Source: Acidobacteriota bacterium (GTDB lineage Bacteria > Acidobacteriota > Terriglobia > Terriglobales > Acidobacteriaceae). From it: a DNA stretch of 10,281 bases. Shown here piece after piece: positions 1 through 7,104 of this stretch; the first letter of the stretch is position 1, and every line of letters starts with the position of its first letter. The stretch lies in contig JAJYBT010000036.1 of NCBI GenBank assembly GCA_021778875.1, positions 1 to 10,281 of the forward strand, written 5' to 3'. The notes beneath the pieces are model-generated. The model was not told the DNA's origin and made no database searches. It saw only the letters and a list, made by a program, of their open reading frames with translations. A program made the position numbers and the translations under genes.

Positions 1-297
1 CTCATTCAGCCGGCCGGGCTCGCGATACTGGTGGCGGGTCCATGCGCCGCCCTGCGGACCGGGGTTCTCGTACCAGTAGGCTCCGCTCAGGATGTCGGGC
101 CGCCCGTCGCCGTTCATATCCAGCGTGGTCACGCCTTCGGCATGGTCCGTGCCCAGACGGTGGACGAAAAATGTTGCCTGCATCACGCCGTAGGGGCCGG
201 GGCCGGGCGTGGTCTTGCGTTCAGTCTGCGACAGGGCGGGGAGACTCGACGCGACCATGCAAAGCACAAGCAGCGCGCCGCGGAAATTGATTTTCAT
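1..297 (-). CDS. secreted FG-GAP/VCBS repeat protein, N-terminal part (cut by window edge)
   Basis: Only the first 99 codons lie in the window; the reading frame runs open through base 1. Residues 1-23 look like a Sec signal peptide: a basic N-terminus, a hydrophobic core (ALLVLCMVASSLPA) and probable cleavage after ALS at residue 23. Residues 60-68 read DMNGDGRPD, the Dx[DN]xDGxxD calcium-binding loop of FG-GAP/VCBS repeats (ligands D60, N62, D64, D68). It is followed by ILSGAYWYENPG, as in secreted repeat proteins of this class, which fold as beta-propellers. The ATG at 297 is supported by AAAGG at 306-310, 8 nt upstream. The gene starts 57 bp after the SDR stop on the same strand, so co-transcription is possible but unproven. 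The role is unknown; these proteins are often extracellular and bind calcium. Any catalytic domain further downstream would not be visible here. Confidence 0.8.
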   Translation of the reverse strand, partial: MKINFRGALLVLCMVASSLPALSQTERKTTPGPGPYGVMQATFFVHRLGTDHAEGVTTLDMNGDGRPDILSGAYWYENPGPQGGAWTRHQYREPGRLNE

Positions 298-354
298 GGA
301 GGACACCTTTCGCTCGCCATTTTCGTCTGCGGCAGTGCTGGCCCGCAACCCGCC

Positions 355-1155
355 TCAGGCTTCGTTCGATTTTGGCCGCGCGGCGCGCTCGATCACGCGC
401 GTGATGAGCGTGACGGGCAGAAAGCGCACCAGCAGCGCGGTGAGCCGTCCGTTCAGGTACGGAATGATTGTCCGCTGCCCGCGGGCAAGGGCGGCGATGG
501 CCTGCCGGGCGACTTCTTCGGCAGTCTGGATGCCGCTGCGCCTGAACTTCTGCGCGCGGGCGACCTCGAAGAATTCGCTCTCCGTGGTGCCGGGGCAAAG
601 CGCAGTGACCTTCACGCCAAAACGCGCCACCTCCGCCGCGATGCCCAGAGCAAAAAAGCGGTCGAATGCCTTGGTGGCGGCATAGGTGGAAAGGTACGGC
701 ACGGGCTGAAAGCTCGCGGTCGACGCCACCACCAGCATCCAGCCGCGGCGGCGCTTGACCATGGGCGCAATGAAGAGCCGCGCCAGGCGCGCCACGGCCT
801 CGCAGTTCACGCGAATCTGGCTCATCTCCTGCTCGATGGGACTCTCATGGAAGGCGCTGTACTGGCCGAGGCCCGCGTTGTTGATGACGATGTCAACGGT
901 TATGCCCGCGCCTTCTGTCGCGTCAAAGATCTGCTGCGGCGCGGCGGGGTCGTTCAGGTCGGCGACGACGATGCGCACCTGCGCGCCGCGTGCGAGCAAC
1001 TCGGCGGCCAGCGCCTCAAGCCGCTCCGCGCGCCGCGCTGTGAGGATGAGATTTGCGCCGTGCGAAGCCAGCTCGCGCGCCAGCGCTGTGCCGATGCCCG
1101 CGCTGGCTCCGGTCACCAGCGCCCACTTGCCTTTGAAGTCTTGTGTGCTCGCCAT
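355..1155 (-). CDS. short-chain dehydrogenase/reductase (SDR family oxidoreductase)
   Basis: A 266-residue classical SDR. The cofactor motif TGASAGIG is at residues 15-22. Arg41-Arg42 after the second beta strand favour NADP(H) over NAD(H). NNAG is at 92-95, the structural Asn is N117, and the catalytic set is S145, Y158 and K162 (YAATK). A CPG motif near residue 190 closes the nucleotide site. Length and motif order are normal for the family. The substrate cannot be read from the sequence; the closest general type is the DltE/YdfG-like SDR group often annotated as 'SDR family NAD(P)-dependent oxidoreductase'. The frame stays open up to 1371, but the protein before residue 1 is not SDR-like. 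The ATG at 1155 gives the usual short N-terminus. An in-frame ATG at 1167 (four residues longer) is the alternative, and neither has a good Shine-Dalgarno sequence. No signal peptide is seen, so it should be cytoplasmic. Confidence 0.93.
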   Translation of the reverse strand: MASTQDFKGKWALVTGASAGIGTALARELASHGANLILTARRAERLEALAAELLARGAQVRIVVADLNDPAAPQQIFDATEGAGITVDIVINNAGLGQYSAFHESPIEQEMSQIRVNCEAVARLARLFIAPMVKRRRGWMLVVASTASFQPVPYLSTYAATKAFDRFFALGIAAEVARFGVKVTALCPGTTESEFFEVARAQKFRRSGIQTAEEVARQAIAALARGQRTIIPYLNGRLTALLVRFLPVTLITRVIERAARPKSNEA

Positions 1156-1354
1156 GGGGGAGATCATAGCGGATGAGCCGCGCCAATCCGGGCGCTCTGC
1201 GACAAAGGCCGCATTTGTTGTGCATGGCCGATGCGCGCCCACCACTTTTCTCTGTCTCCAGAGCGGAAAGGATTCATCCCGGTGTAAGAAAGTTCGATGC
1301 GATAACACTGGGATATTTCCAGACAACATGGGACCAGTGGAATCAGCGGAAGTT

Positions 1355-1375
1355 GTCTTTGCTCCACGCAAAGAC
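1355..1375. repeat. perfect 8-bp inverted repeat upstream of DUF4136 gene
   Basis: GTCTTTGC (1355-1362) and GCAAAGAC (1368-1375) are perfect reverse complements around a 5-nt spacer, TCCAC. It lies 89 bp upstream of the DUF4136 start. It could be an operator for a dimeric regulator or a hairpin in a leader transcript. There is no T tract after it on either strand, so it is a poor intrinsic terminator. Confidence 0.5.
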
Positions 1376-1448
1376 TCTGCATCCGTGCAAGGCTACCTTC
1401 CTTCTGTTTCCTGCATCCTTGTTAGTTACTGGAAGAGTTAAAGAAGAC

Positions 1449-1454
1449 GGAGGA
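1449..1454 (+). promoter_or_regulatory. Shine-Dalgarno sequence of DUF4136 gene
   Basis: GGAGGA sits 10 nt before the ATG at 1465 and fixes that start. It is one of the strongest ribosome binding sites in the window. Confidence 0.75.
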
Positions 1455-1464
1455 TTCACAACTT

Positions 1465-2028
1465 ATGAAGTTACGTTTAGCCATGGCGGCGGTTCTGTGC
1501 GCCGGCATTTCCTTTGTTTCAGCGTCCGCATTTGCGGACAGTGTCAAGGTCGATTTCAACCATCACGCTCACTTCGCAAGCTTTCGCACGTATTCCTGGG
1601 GAGCCGTCAAGGTCTCCAACTCTTTAAACTCCGATCGGATCAAACGTTCCGTCGACAGCGTTTTGCAGAAAGCGGGCTGGAAGGAAGTTCCTTCTGGTGG
1701 CGAGGTTACGGTCATGGCCACCGATAACATTCACAGTGAACAGGAAGCTGAGACCTACTACAACGGCATGGGTGGTGGCTGGGGTATGGGCTGGGGCTGG
1801 GGAGGCTGGGGGATGCCTGGCGGCGGATTCGGTGACGAAACCACGACCACAACCAACGTCCGCCAGGCACACCTCGTCATCGACATGTTTAACGCGAGCG
1901 CCAAGTCTCTGCTCTGGCGCGGGGTTTCGAGGGGCGAACTGTCGAACAACTCTGATACCAACCGCAAGCGGCTCTATGAAGACATCCACCGGATGTTCCG
2001 GGACTTCCCCCCGAAAGCCAAGGGCTGA
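1465..2028 (+). CDS. secreted DUF4136 domain-containing protein with Gly/Trp-rich insert
   Basis: 187 residues. Residues 1-24 form a signal peptide (charged start MKLR, hydrophobic core, AFA before the cleavage point); no lipobox cysteine follows, so the product is a soluble periplasmic or outer-membrane-associated protein. The mature part opens with VKVDFNHHAHFASFRTYSW, the typical DUF4136 start. It ends with HLVIDMFNASAKSLLWRG (136-153) and IHRMFRDFPP (174-183), the typical end: a family strand, a helix and a final FPP. Between them lies a low-complexity insert (about 98-124) made almost only of Gly, Trp and Met, followed by a run of five threonines (126-130). Similar Gly-rich inserts occur in other DUF4136 members; the function of the domain is unknown. 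The gene is followed by a strong hairpin and is probably a single-gene transcript with its own promoter. Confidence 0.9.
   Translation: MKLRLAMAAVLCAGISFVSASAFADSVKVDFNHHAHFASFRTYSWGAVKVSNSLNSDRIKRSVDSVLQKAGWKEVPSGGEVTVMATDNIHSEQEAETYYNGMGGGWGMGWGWGGWGMPGGGFGDETTTTTNVRQAHLVIDMFNASAKSLLWRGVSRGELSNNSDTNRKRLYEDIHRMFRDFPPKAKG
1781..1812 (+). other. G-run tract in the coding strand, G-quadruplex-capable
   Basis: Five G runs of 3 to 5 bases at 1781-1784, 1788-1790, 1793-1796, 1799-1802 and 1808-1812 are separated by spacers of 3, 2, 2 and 5 nt. This satisfies the common G3+N1-7 pattern for an intramolecular quadruplex, in both the coding strand and the mRNA. The tract encodes the Gly/Trp/Met insert of the DUF4136 protein and arises mostly from repeated GGC-TGG-GGN codons. 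Confidence 0.6.
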
Positions 2029-2035
2029 TCCTCAA

Positions 2036-2070
2036 GACAAAGGGGTAGCGGAAGATCGCTGCCCCTTGTC
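2036..2070 (+). terminator. strong hairpin after DUF4136 gene, likely terminator
   Basis: Arms GACAAAGGGGTAGCG (2036-2050) and CGCTGCCCCTTGTC (2057-2070) form a 14-bp stem with one T-G wobble and one bulged A around a 6-nt loop (GAAGAT). It begins 8 bases after the DUF4136 stop. No run of T follows on either strand, so it is not a textbook intrinsic terminator, but its place and stability fit 3'-end formation. It may act on both converging transcripts. Confidence 0.6.
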
Positions 2071-2125
2071 CCACCACGCATTCGACACAAAGTTACGGAT
2101 GTGACTCAGGCCTCTCTGTGCCTTG

Positions 2126-2147
2126 GGCCGGGAAACTGATTCCGGCC
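2126..2147 (-). terminator. hairpin after M3 peptidase gene, possible terminator
   Basis: GGCCGGGA (2126-2133) pairs with TTCCGGCC (2140-2147), giving 8 bp with one wobble around a 6-nt loop. It is 12 bases past the end of the peptidase gene on the minus strand. There is no T tract on that side, so the call is tentative. Confidence 0.4.
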
Positions 2148-2159
2148 TGTTGCATTGCC

Positions 2160-4184
2160 CTATTGGCCACCCTGCGGAGCCGAATCCGCAAAGATCAATT
2201 CGCTCTCAAACTCCTCATTCAGCCACTTGCTGAAGGCGGCGAAGTCCTCGTCGCGGCCAAGGAAGTCGCGGACGAGCACTCGTCCCGGCCTGGAGCCGCC
2301 CTGTTCCAGCACAGCCTTGCGGTAGCGCGCGCCGGCGTCGCAGCCCAGCAGGTCGGCGGGGTCGAACTGCGCAAAGAAGTCCAGCGCAATCACCTTGTCG
2401 AACGCATAGGTGTAGTAGTTCGAGGAGTAGCCCGTCAGGTGGCCGAAGCTCGCATACATGCGGTTGCCTTCGAGCCAGGTCCACGGCTGCAGGCTCTGGT
2501 AGAGGCGTTTTGTGGTGGCGTCGAGGTCAAGGCCCGCCGGGTTCTGGTCGTGCAGGTCGAGCGAGAGGGTGGTGTAGTAGAGCTGCGCGCGCACCCAGTC
2601 CGCGCGGCCAAACGAGCCTGCTCGTTTCATCCTCTGGATGAGATTGGATGGCAAAACCTCGCCGGTCTGGTAGTGTTTCGCAAAGGCCTGCAGCAGCTTC
2701 TCGTCGCGGAAGAACTCTTCGAGCATCTGCGACGGCACCTCGATGAAGTCGCCCTCGGTGGCAAAGCCGGAGACGCCTGCCCACTCCGTCCGGCCGCCGA
2801 GGATGGCGTGCATCAGGTGGCCGAACTCATGGAAGAAGGTCACCACGTCGCTGTACTGCAGCAGGCCGGGGTCGCCCGCTTCGCCGCCGGGAAAGTTGCA
2901 GATGAGCGCGGCTTCGGGCAGGTAGCGCCCGCGCACGCCCGTCACCACGGGCGCGGCGCTGAACCACTTGTCCTTGCCCTCGCGCGGATGCATGTCGAGG
3001 TAGAAGCGCCCCACGACGCAGCCGTCCTCAATGACCTCGAAGACTGAGACGGCCGGGTCCCACCCCTTCGCGGACGACGGGCGGAACTCGACCTTGAAGA
3101 GCCGGGCCGCCGTTTGCAGCACGCCCGCCTCCACCTGCGCATACGGGAAGTAGGGGCGCACAGACTGCGAATCGAAGTCGAAGGCCGAGCGGCGGAACTG
3201 CTCATACCAGTAGCCGCGGCTGGTGATGTCGATGCCCTCAAGCCCGGGCTGCTGTTTCCTGGCGTAGTCGAGTATCAACGTGTGCTCGCGGCTGGCCCCC
3301 TCACGGCTGGCCTCGTCGAGCCGGGCCAGAAAGGTGCGTACGTTGGCGGCTGAGCCCATCATCTGGTCGGCGGTGGCCAGGTCCGCCCAGCTGCGAAAGC
3401 CGAGGATGGTCGCAATCTCCTGCCGCGTGGCCAGCAGGTCCAGCAGAATCTGCTGGTTAGCCGGATAGGCGCGGGTGTTGTAGGCCAGGAACATGCGCTC
3501 GCGCAGGGCCGCGCTGGTGGCAAAGGTCATCACCGGCTGCATGTCGGGCTGGTCGGTCGAGAGGGTGACGCGGCCCACGGCATCTGGCTGATGTCGGGCG
3601 AGATAGTCGGCGGGCAGGCCGTCCAGCTCGGCCTCGGTGGTTTCGACGGTCTTGCCGCCCTCCTGAATGTTGCGGGCGAACTCCAGCGAGAGCCGGGTGG
3701 CTTTTTCGTGCAGCGCCTGCAGGTGCTCGCGGGTGGCCTGGTCCTTGTCGACGCCCGCCAGGCGGTAGCCCAGCAGCGTGCGCTCGACATAGTGCCGGGT
3801 AGCCGGGCTTGCACCTTCCAGACGGATGGCTGCGAGCGCCTCATAGACGGCGCGGTTCAGGCTCAACGCGCTGGCGGCCATGACCACGCGCTGCGCCTCC
3901 ATCTGCGCCTGGTCGCGGACTGCCTTGTCCGCAGCCACGGAGTTGAGCACGCCCGCCTGCGCTCCGGCCAGGCTAAGTTGCTCCACGGCCACGTCATACA
4001 GGCGCAGCGAGTTCTCTGGCGCGCGCGGCTCTTCAACGGCCAGCAGGGCGGCCAGCGCCGCCTCGTGGGCGGCAATCCTGGCGCTAACCCAGGCGGTGAG
4101 GGCGTCGGCGGAGGCGGCGCCGCCAGCCTCCCAGACGTGCAGATCTTCAATGACGGCGAGAGCAGCAGCGGTTGCAGCGGACAT
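2160..4184 (-). CDS. M3 family metallopeptidase (oligopeptidase A / Dcp type)
   Basis: A 674-residue zinc peptidase, matching the usual 670-700 of bacterial M3 enzymes, which cleave short peptides in the cytoplasm. The active site HEFGH is at 452-456 (zinc ligands H452 and H456, catalytic E453). The third ligand should be E482 in DFIEVPSQMLEEF, the M3 signature. The late motif FGHLTGYSSNYYTYAF (580-595) carries the conserved His and Tyr residues that hold the substrate carbonyl (H582, Y586, Y590-Y593 region). The first 440 residues are helix-rich, as expected for the lobe that closes the channel. There is no signal peptide. The frame stays open to 4331, but the added 49 residues are unlike an M3 N-terminus and would run into aroDE. 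The ATG at 4184 has GGAGG (4197-4201), 12 nt upstream, a somewhat long gap. OpdA-type and Dcp-type specificity cannot be separated by eye. It converges on the DUF4136 gene and is divergent from aroDE. Confidence 0.95.
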   Translation of the reverse strand: MSAATAAALAVIEDLHVWEAGGAASADALTAWVSARIAAHEAALAALLAVEEPRAPENSLRLYDVAVEQLSLAGAQAGVLNSVAADKAVRDQAQMEAQRVVMAASALSLNRAVYEALAAIRLEGASPATRHYVERTLLGYRLAGVDKDQATREHLQALHEKATRLSLEFARNIQEGGKTVETTEAELDGLPADYLARHQPDAVGRVTLSTDQPDMQPVMTFATSAALRERMFLAYNTRAYPANQQILLDLLATRQEIATILGFRSWADLATADQMMGSAANVRTFLARLDEASREGASREHTLILDYARKQQPGLEGIDITSRGYWYEQFRRSAFDFDSQSVRPYFPYAQVEAGVLQTAARLFKVEFRPSSAKGWDPAVSVFEVIEDGCVVGRFYLDMHPREGKDKWFSAAPVVTGVRGRYLPEAALICNFPGGEAGDPGLLQYSDVVTFFHEFGHLMHAILGGRTEWAGVSGFATEGDFIEVPSQMLEEFFRDEKLLQAFAKHYQTGEVLPSNLIQRMKRAGSFGRADWVRAQLYYTTLSLDLHDQNPAGLDLDATTKRLYQSLQPWTWLEGNRMYASFGHLTGYSSNYYTYAFDKVIALDFFAQFDPADLLGCDAGARYRKAVLEQGGSRPGRVLVRDFLGRDEDFAAFSKWLNEEFESELIFADSAPQGGQ

Positions 4185-4304
4185 ATTGGGGACAAACCTC
4201 CGAAGTTCCAGATTGCCACAGCCGGATGGTTCCGCGTATCGAAGACCGGAGATTGGCACGAATTCGCACAAGAATGGTTGCATCCGGAGCGCAACCCATC
4301 TAAT
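4185..4304. promoter_or_regulatory. divergent promoter region between M3 peptidase and aroDE
   Basis: 120 bp separate the two starts. On the plus strand TTGCAT (4278-4283) and TAATAT (4301-4306) are 17 nt apart, the ideal sigma-70 spacing, though the hexamers match only 3/6 and 4/6. The -10-like box overlaps the first possible aroDE ATG. GGTTGC (4276-4281) and GCAACC (4291-4296) form a perfect 6-bp inverted repeat whose loop holds GGAG. On the minus strand only the peptidase ribosome binding site (4197-4201) is clear. Confidence 0.45.
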
Positions 4305-5876
4305 ATGCGTCAATTGACTGCTATGCCTCACGCCGCCTCCATCGCGCCGCCTCCGCCAGCCGCTGGACCGCGCCTGCGTTTGGGCAAGTTGTGCGTGGCG
4401 ATTCCTGCCGGCTCACCGGCGGAGCTGGTGCAGCGGGCTGAAGCCGCATTGCAGGAGTCGAAGTTTTTCGAGTTTCGCCTGGACTCGCTGCCCAAGCCGG
4501 CAGCAGCACTGCCCAAAATCAAGGACTTCATGGCCGCGCACCGCGACGTGACGGCCATTGCCACCTGCCGCCGCAAGCAAAATGGCGGCGGCTTTACCGG
4601 GTCGCTGACCGCGGAATTGGCGCTGCTGGAGGATGCCGCTTCGGCTGGCTGCCAGATTGTCGATCTTGAAGTCGAATCAGCCGAGCACGCGAAGCCCGCG
4701 CAACTGGCCAAACTGCGAGCCGCAGGGGCGGCGCTGCTGGTCAGCTTTCATGACTTCACGCGCACGCGCAGCCTGGCGCAGGCTGCGGATCGCATCGAGG
4801 CCTTCAAGCCCGACTTCGTCAAAGTGGTCTCAACCGCAAGGTCGCTGGCTGACAATCTCGCCGTGCTGCGGCTCATCGAAGATCGCTCGCTTTCGTCGCA
4901 TGTGGTGGGCATCGCCATGGGCGAGGAAGGCATCCTGAGCCGCGTGCTGGGTCCGCGGGCGGGCGGGGCGTTTACTTTTGCATCGTTTTCTGACGGTGCC
5001 GAAACCGCTCCCGGCCAGGTCAGCGCGCGCACGCTGCGCGAGCTCTACCGCGTGGAGCAACTGGACCAGGCGACGCGCGTGTTTGGCGTGGCAGGCAATC
5101 CAATTGCCCACTCGCTTTCGCCGCTGATGCACAATGTGGCCTTCCGCCGCGAAAACGTGAACGCCGTGATGCTGCCGCTGAAGGTGCGCGCGCTGGATGA
5201 CCTGCTGACCGTGGTGCGCGAGTTGCCGTTGGCAGGCGTGGCCGTGACCATGCCGCTCAAGCAGGAGGTTCTGCCGCATCTGGCCAACATGGACCCGCTG
5301 ACGGCGCGTATCGGGGCATGCAATACGCTCCGCACCGGCGCTGACGGCAAGCTCTACGGATTCAATACCGACGTGGCAGGCGTGGTGAGGCCGCTGGAGA
5401 AGCGTCTGCGCCTGAAGGGCGCGCGCGTTGCCGTGCTGGGCGCTGGCGGAGCGGCGCGCGCAGCAGTCTTTGGCCTGGTGGAGCAGGGCGCCGAGGTCTT
5501 CATCGTCAACCGCACCCACGAAACAGCCGTGGCTCTCGCACGGCAGGCCAAGGCCAGGTCGCTGAAGCACGAAGCCTTTGCCAAACAGCATTTTGACGTA
5601 CTCATCAACTCCACCCCCTGCGGAATGAAGGGCACAAAGCAGGCACTGCCCATTGCCGAGAATGAGCTGAATGCCGGGCTGGTCTTTGACATGGTCTACA
5701 ACCCGATCGAGACGCCTCTGCTGCTGCTGGCGCGCTCGCGGGGGATTCCTGTGGTCAGCGGAGTCGAGATGTTTGTGCAGCAGGGCGCGCGCCAGTTCGA
5801 AATCTGGACCGGCAAGCCAGCGCCTGAGTCGGATATGCTGCGCGTCGTGGAGTTCACCCTGCGCCAGCGGGGTTAG
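4305..5876 (+). CDS. aroDE: bifunctional 3-dehydroquinate dehydratase (type I) / shikimate dehydrogenase
   Basis: 523 residues joining two shikimate-pathway enzymes: dehydration of 3-dehydroquinate, then NADPH reduction of 3-dehydroshikimate. Residues 27-250 are a full type I dehydratase: E56/R58/D60 (FEFRLDS), H149 (SFHDF), Schiff-base K173 (FVKVVSTA), R213 in MGEEGILSR, and Q238. Residues 259-520 are a full shikimate dehydrogenase: [14 protein letters not shown] (264-277), VTMPLK with catalytic K319, GACNT (337-341), FNTD with D356, the NADP loop GAGGAARAA (379-387), NRT (402-404) and [19 protein letters not shown] near the end. All key residues are present. The Asn usual in bacterial GxNVTxPxK is Ala here (A313). 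The domain order equals that of the plant fused enzyme. The start is uncertain: the ATG at 4305 has a weak GGAG 15 nt upstream, while the ATG at 4323 (517 residues) has none but would suit a promoter whose -10 box lies at 4301. The region before it is Pro-rich and unlikely to be catalytic. Confidence 0.95.
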   Translation: MRQLTAMPHAASIAPPPPAAGPRLRLGKLCVAIPAGSPAELVQRAEAALQESKFFEFRLDSLPKPAAALPKIKDFMAAHRDVTAIATCRRKQNGGGFTGSLTAELALLEDAASAGCQIVDLEVESAEHAKPAQLAKLRAAGAALLVSFHDFTRTRSLAQAADRIEAFKPDFVKVVSTARSLADNLAVLRLIEDRSLSSHVVGIAMGEEGILSRVLGPRAGGAFTFASFSDGAETAPGQVSARTLRELYRVEQLDQATRVFGVAGNPIAHSLSPLMHNVAFRRENVNAVMLPLKVRALDDLLTVVRELPLAGVAVTMPLKQEVLPHLANMDPLTARIGACNTLRTGADGKLYGFNTDVAGVVRPLEKRLRLKGARVAVLGAGGAARAAVFGLVEQGAEVFIVNRTHETAVALARQAKARSLKHEAFAKQHFDVLINSTPCGMKGTKQALPIAENELNAGLVFDMVYNPIETPLLLLARSRGIPVVSGVEMFVQQGARQFEIWTGKPAPESDMLRVVEFTLRQRG

Positions 5877-7024
5877 CGGCGCTTCTTCGCCTTCTCGCTC
5901 TGCCGAGCCTTCTCTTCAGCCGAACGCATCAGCGGAATCGGCGCCATGTCCGGGCCTGTGCGGCGCACCTGCGTGTCCCGGAGCGCGTAGCTGATGGTGC
6001 GCGGATTGACGGGGCGCGCGATGCCGGTGTCAGGATCGATGGCCACATCGGCCGAGTTGGAGATCTGGAAGCTGAAGACAGGCTCTGTGCCCTGCGGACC
6101 CGGCTGCGATGAGAGGCGCACAGGCAGGTAGCCCTGGATCGGGCGCAGGCGGAAGGCCGTCTCATAGCGATGCCGCTTCAGGCTCCAGGTAAACACGCGA
6201 ATCTGGTCGAAGTCGAACGGCAGGCCGGGCTTGTAGGGGCTCAGCACGGTCAGATACACCGGCACCTGATGGTTGGGCGTCGAGGCCTCGGGGTCGGTGA
6301 CTTTGGTGAGGACATAGGCGCCCACAATGCGCTGGCCCTCGGCATATTGCCCGATCTCGTCCGGCACGTCCACGTCCACGCTCTTGCCGAGCAGCCATCC
6401 CGTGCGGCCCTGCGTGTCGCGAATCAGCCACCAGTCTTCCATGATGACGGCGGGGGCGGCGGGCGGTTCGCCTGGGACCTGCGCGGCAGGTCTGGCGGGC
6501 TGCGCAGGGCCGGGCAGCGGTGTTCTGGGAATCGAAGCGCGCACCAGCATCTGCACCCTGGCATTGCCCGGCAGCAGATAGAAGCGGTCCGTTTCGCGGC
6601 CCGGAGTCAGATGCAGATAGATGTCATCCCGCAGCGTACCGATGGCGACTACCGGGTCGTCCTTGTGCTGGCTGGCGAGGCGCTGGAACCCCCCGTAGAT
6701 TGTGGCGTCAATCACAGCCCGCTCGGGGATCCAGCCAATCTCATTTTTCGCAGTCTTGACCTTGAGGAAGCGGCGTCCGTGTTCGACCACCTCAAGAGGC
6801 TGTCCGTTCGTCACCTCCGCCACGCGGTTGGAGACGGCGGCGACTCGGTCGCGCAGATACATCTGCCTCGTCCATACGTAGACCGTCTCATGCTGCTCGT
6901 GGCGCATCCGGCTGCAGCCGGCGGCAAGAGCAACAAAACAAAGGAAAAGGAGGCAGTAGGCCCAGGATTGAACACGTCTCAAAGAGGGGCAGGCCAGGAT
7001 CGGGAATCGCGTCAATGCAGCCAC
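5873..7024 (-). CDS. SH3-domain (SH3b-like) lipoprotein
   Basis: 383 residues. A hydrophobic stretch (about 21-36) ends in the lipobox LAAGC, so C37 should be lipidated. Residues 47-105 resemble a bacterial SH3b module: [14 protein letters not shown]..., then a central GQPLEVVE and a terminal [13 protein letters not shown] second module (about 128-218, ending in [14 protein letters not shown]) is split by a Pro/Ala-rich insert at 167-192. The remainder (230-355) is beta-rich and not recognised; the last 16 residues are very charged and basic ([14 protein letters not shown]). SH3b domains often bind peptidoglycan or peptides, so a cell-wall-facing envelope role is inferred. The start is a GTG without a clear ribosome binding site; an in-frame TGA four codons upstream rules out an earlier one. 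The stop TAA overlaps the aroDE stop on the other strand. The beta-propeller lipoprotein lies upstream on the same strand, 80 bp away. Confidence 0.85.
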   Translation of the reverse strand: MAALTRFPILACPSLRRVQSWAYCLLFLCFVALAAGCSRMRHEQHETVYVWTRQMYLRDRVAAVSNRVAEVTNGQPLEVVEHGRRFLKVKTAKNEIGWIPERAVIDATIYGGFQRLASQHKDDPVVAIGTLRDDIYLHLTPGRETDRFYLLPGNARVQMLVRASIPRTPLPGPAQPARPAAQVPGEPPAAPAVIMEDWWLIRDTQGRTGWLLGKSVDVDVPDEIGQYAEGQRIVGAYVLTKVTDPEASTPNHQVPVYLTVLSPYKPGLPFDFDQIRVFTWSLKRHRYETAFRLRPIQGYLPVRLSSQPGPQGTEPVFSFQISNSADVAIDPDTGIARPVNPRTISYALRDTQVRRTGPDMAPIPLMRSAEEKARQSEKAKKRR

Positions 7025-7104
7025 AGGCGGTCCCGTTCAGGATAGCACTGCGCAAGGGGACGTCATTCCAGGCAGGCTGAGGCTGGGCTCGCTGCAGTCA
7101 GCCC
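7025..7104 (-). other. 80-bp gap between the two lipoprotein genes
   Basis: Both genes run on the minus strand. A 6-bp inverted repeat, GGCTGA (7075-7080) with TCAGCC (7098-7103), follows the propeller stop, with a 17-nt loop and no T run, so it is weak evidence for a terminator. No clear promoter or Shine-Dalgarno site is seen before the GTG at 7024. The two genes may be co-transcribed. Confidence 0.35.

Larger units (their letters stand above)
1156..1464. promoter_or_regulatory. divergent intergenic region between SDR and DUF4136 genes
   Basis: A 309-bp gap between divergent starts, so it must hold promoters for both genes. Its right half is richer in A/T than the neighbouring genes. I saw no convincing sigma-70 pair with correct spacing. 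A TATGAT hexamer on the minus strand (1164-1169) lies too close to the SDR start unless that message is nearly leaderless. The only clear structure is the inverted repeat at 1355-1375, listed separately. No coding potential is convincing; the open frames here are shadows or extensions of flanking frames. Confidence 0.5.

Noticed and set aside
31..1176. Plus-strand open frame of 381 codons across the SDR and FG-GAP genes
   Set aside because: It runs antisense to two genes with clear motifs and spans the gap between them. Its composition (Arg, Gly, Ala, His) is typical of shadow frames in GC-rich DNA.
2118..3047. Long plus-strand open frame (about 309 codons) opposite the M3 peptidase
   Set aside because: It is a mirror frame of a GC-rich gene. 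The peptidase on the other strand has full family motifs, and the antisense product resembles nothing I recognise and has no ribosome binding site.
3591..4304. Upstream extension of the aroDE frame by 238 codons
   Set aside because: It is antisense to the peptidase gene and adds low-complexity sequence unrelated to dehydroquinate dehydratase, whose first strand begins near residue 27 from the chosen start.
6170..7045. Plus-strand open frame of 291 codons opposite the SH3 lipoprotein
   Set aside because: The minus-strand protein has a lipobox and SH3-like repeats; the plus frame has no recognisable domain and no plausible start signal.
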